DNA of 64,000 nt, taken from the NCBI RefSeq assembly GCF_900240945.1, contig NZ_OESG01000013.1, positions 434,001 through 498,000 of the forward strand, given 5' to 3'. The notes beneath the pieces are model-generated. The model was given only the letters and a program-made list of their open reading frames with translations, did no database searches and had not been told where the DNA came from. The DNA comes from Mycobacterium sp. 3519A (lineage in GTDB: Bacteria > Actinomycetota > Actinomycetes > Mycobacteriales > Mycobacteriaceae). Below, one piece after another: positions 63,739 to 64,000 of this stretch. The position numbers and the translations under genes were made by a program. How positions within the stretch are numbered: position 1 is the stretch's first letter; the number at the start of each line of letters is the position of its first letter.

Positions 63739-64000
63739 GTGAGCGCAACTCCGGCTGCTTCGGTGCGTCCACGGACGCACATACGGCCGTCTTGCGGCTC
63801 CATCGCCATCGGTTGGAAGGATCTGTGGGCATACCGCGACGTTCTCTACTTCTTGACGTGGCGCGACATAAAGGTGCGCTATAAGCAGACTGCCCTCGGT
63901 GCGGCCTGGGCGATCCTTCAGCCGCTCCTCACGATGGTCGTGTTCAGCATCTTCTTTGGACGACTGGGAGGAATACCTTCCGGCGACCACCCGTACCCCG
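63739..64000 (+). CDS. ABC-2 type polysaccharide/lipid exporter permease (Wzm-like), 5' part only
   Basis: 87 codons from GTG 63739 to the window edge. AYRDVLYFLTWRDIKVRYKQ and TALGAAWAILQPLLTMVVFS, then FFGRLGG, are the N-terminal hallmark of Wzm/ABC-2 permeases for O-antigen or teichoic-acid export. The partner ATPase gene should lie beyond the window. It indicates a third export route beside the two flippases. The exact start is uncertain; the frame is also open upstream, but no better start was found. Confidence 0.85.
   Translation, partial: MSATPAASVRPRTHIRPSCGSIAIGWKDLWAYRDVLYFLTWRDIKVRYKQTALGAAWAILQPLLTMVVFSIFFGRLGGIPSGDHPYP

Overview
The window comes from a high-GC actinobacterium, almost certainly a Mycobacterium in the broad sense (Mycolicibacterium-like). 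The strongest evidence is the block tRNA-Thr, tRNA-Met, rpmG, hadA-hadB-hadC, tRNA-Trp, secE, nusG, rplK, rplA at 36.3-41.0 kb. Here the mycolic-acid (3R)-hydroxyacyl-ACP dehydratase genes sit between ribosomal and translation genes, as in mycobacteria. GTG starts and 4-nt start/stop overlaps are common throughout.

1-10 kb is mostly ordinary chromosome: an edge-truncated HExxH metallopeptidase, an FAD-dependent reductase, a CorA-type transporter, an MddA-like S-methyltransferase, an HD-GYP/LuxR fusion, a small secreted protein, a TetR plus crotonase pair with a tandem palindromic operator, and a YihY-type membrane protein.

10.1-32.4 kb is the unusual part. A divergent promoter at 19.42-19.74 kb drives two arms. 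The left arm reads leftward: a 1272-aa triple-LysM protein, a 1503-aa beta-rich protein and a peptidoglycan-binding-like/M35-like zinc peptidase. The right arm reads rightward: an astacin-like metallopeptidase with four hemopexin repeats, a second zinc-peptidase class, then four overlapping genes encoding a ComEC-like metallo-beta-lactamase (MBL) protein, a caspase-like protease, a second ComEC-like MBL protein and a DUF2235 hydrolase. A MalT-type LuxR ATPase regulator and a second DUF2235 protein, which lacks the nucleophile serine, follow on the minus strand. A 16-bp inverted repeat (GAGTAG-N4-CTACTC) occurs once for each arm of the divergent promoter, at matching distances from both starts and from plausible -10 boxes. 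Weaker copies precede the LuxR gene and the second DUF2235 gene. I read this as one coordinated protease/hydrolase system that I cannot match to a named system. Its function is unknown; a conflict, cell-death or envelope role is inference.

32.5-36.2 kb carries a GH25-like lysozyme, two DUF4352 membrane proteins, a glyoxalase-II-like MBL hydrolase and a NYN/OST-HTH RNase-like protein. 36.3-41 kb is the translation/mycolate block.

41-64 kb is a polysaccharide region. It has an initiating sugar-phosphate transferase (WbaP type), two Wzx-like flippases, two Wzy-like polymerases, seven glycosyltransferases, two methyltransferases, a 2OG-Fe(II) oxygenase, a low-molecular-weight tyrosine phosphatase and the start of an ABC-2 exporter permease. 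From 49 kb on it contains several gaps of 0.4-1 kb without convincing genes, typical of a mosaic, partly decayed or horizontally assembled locus.
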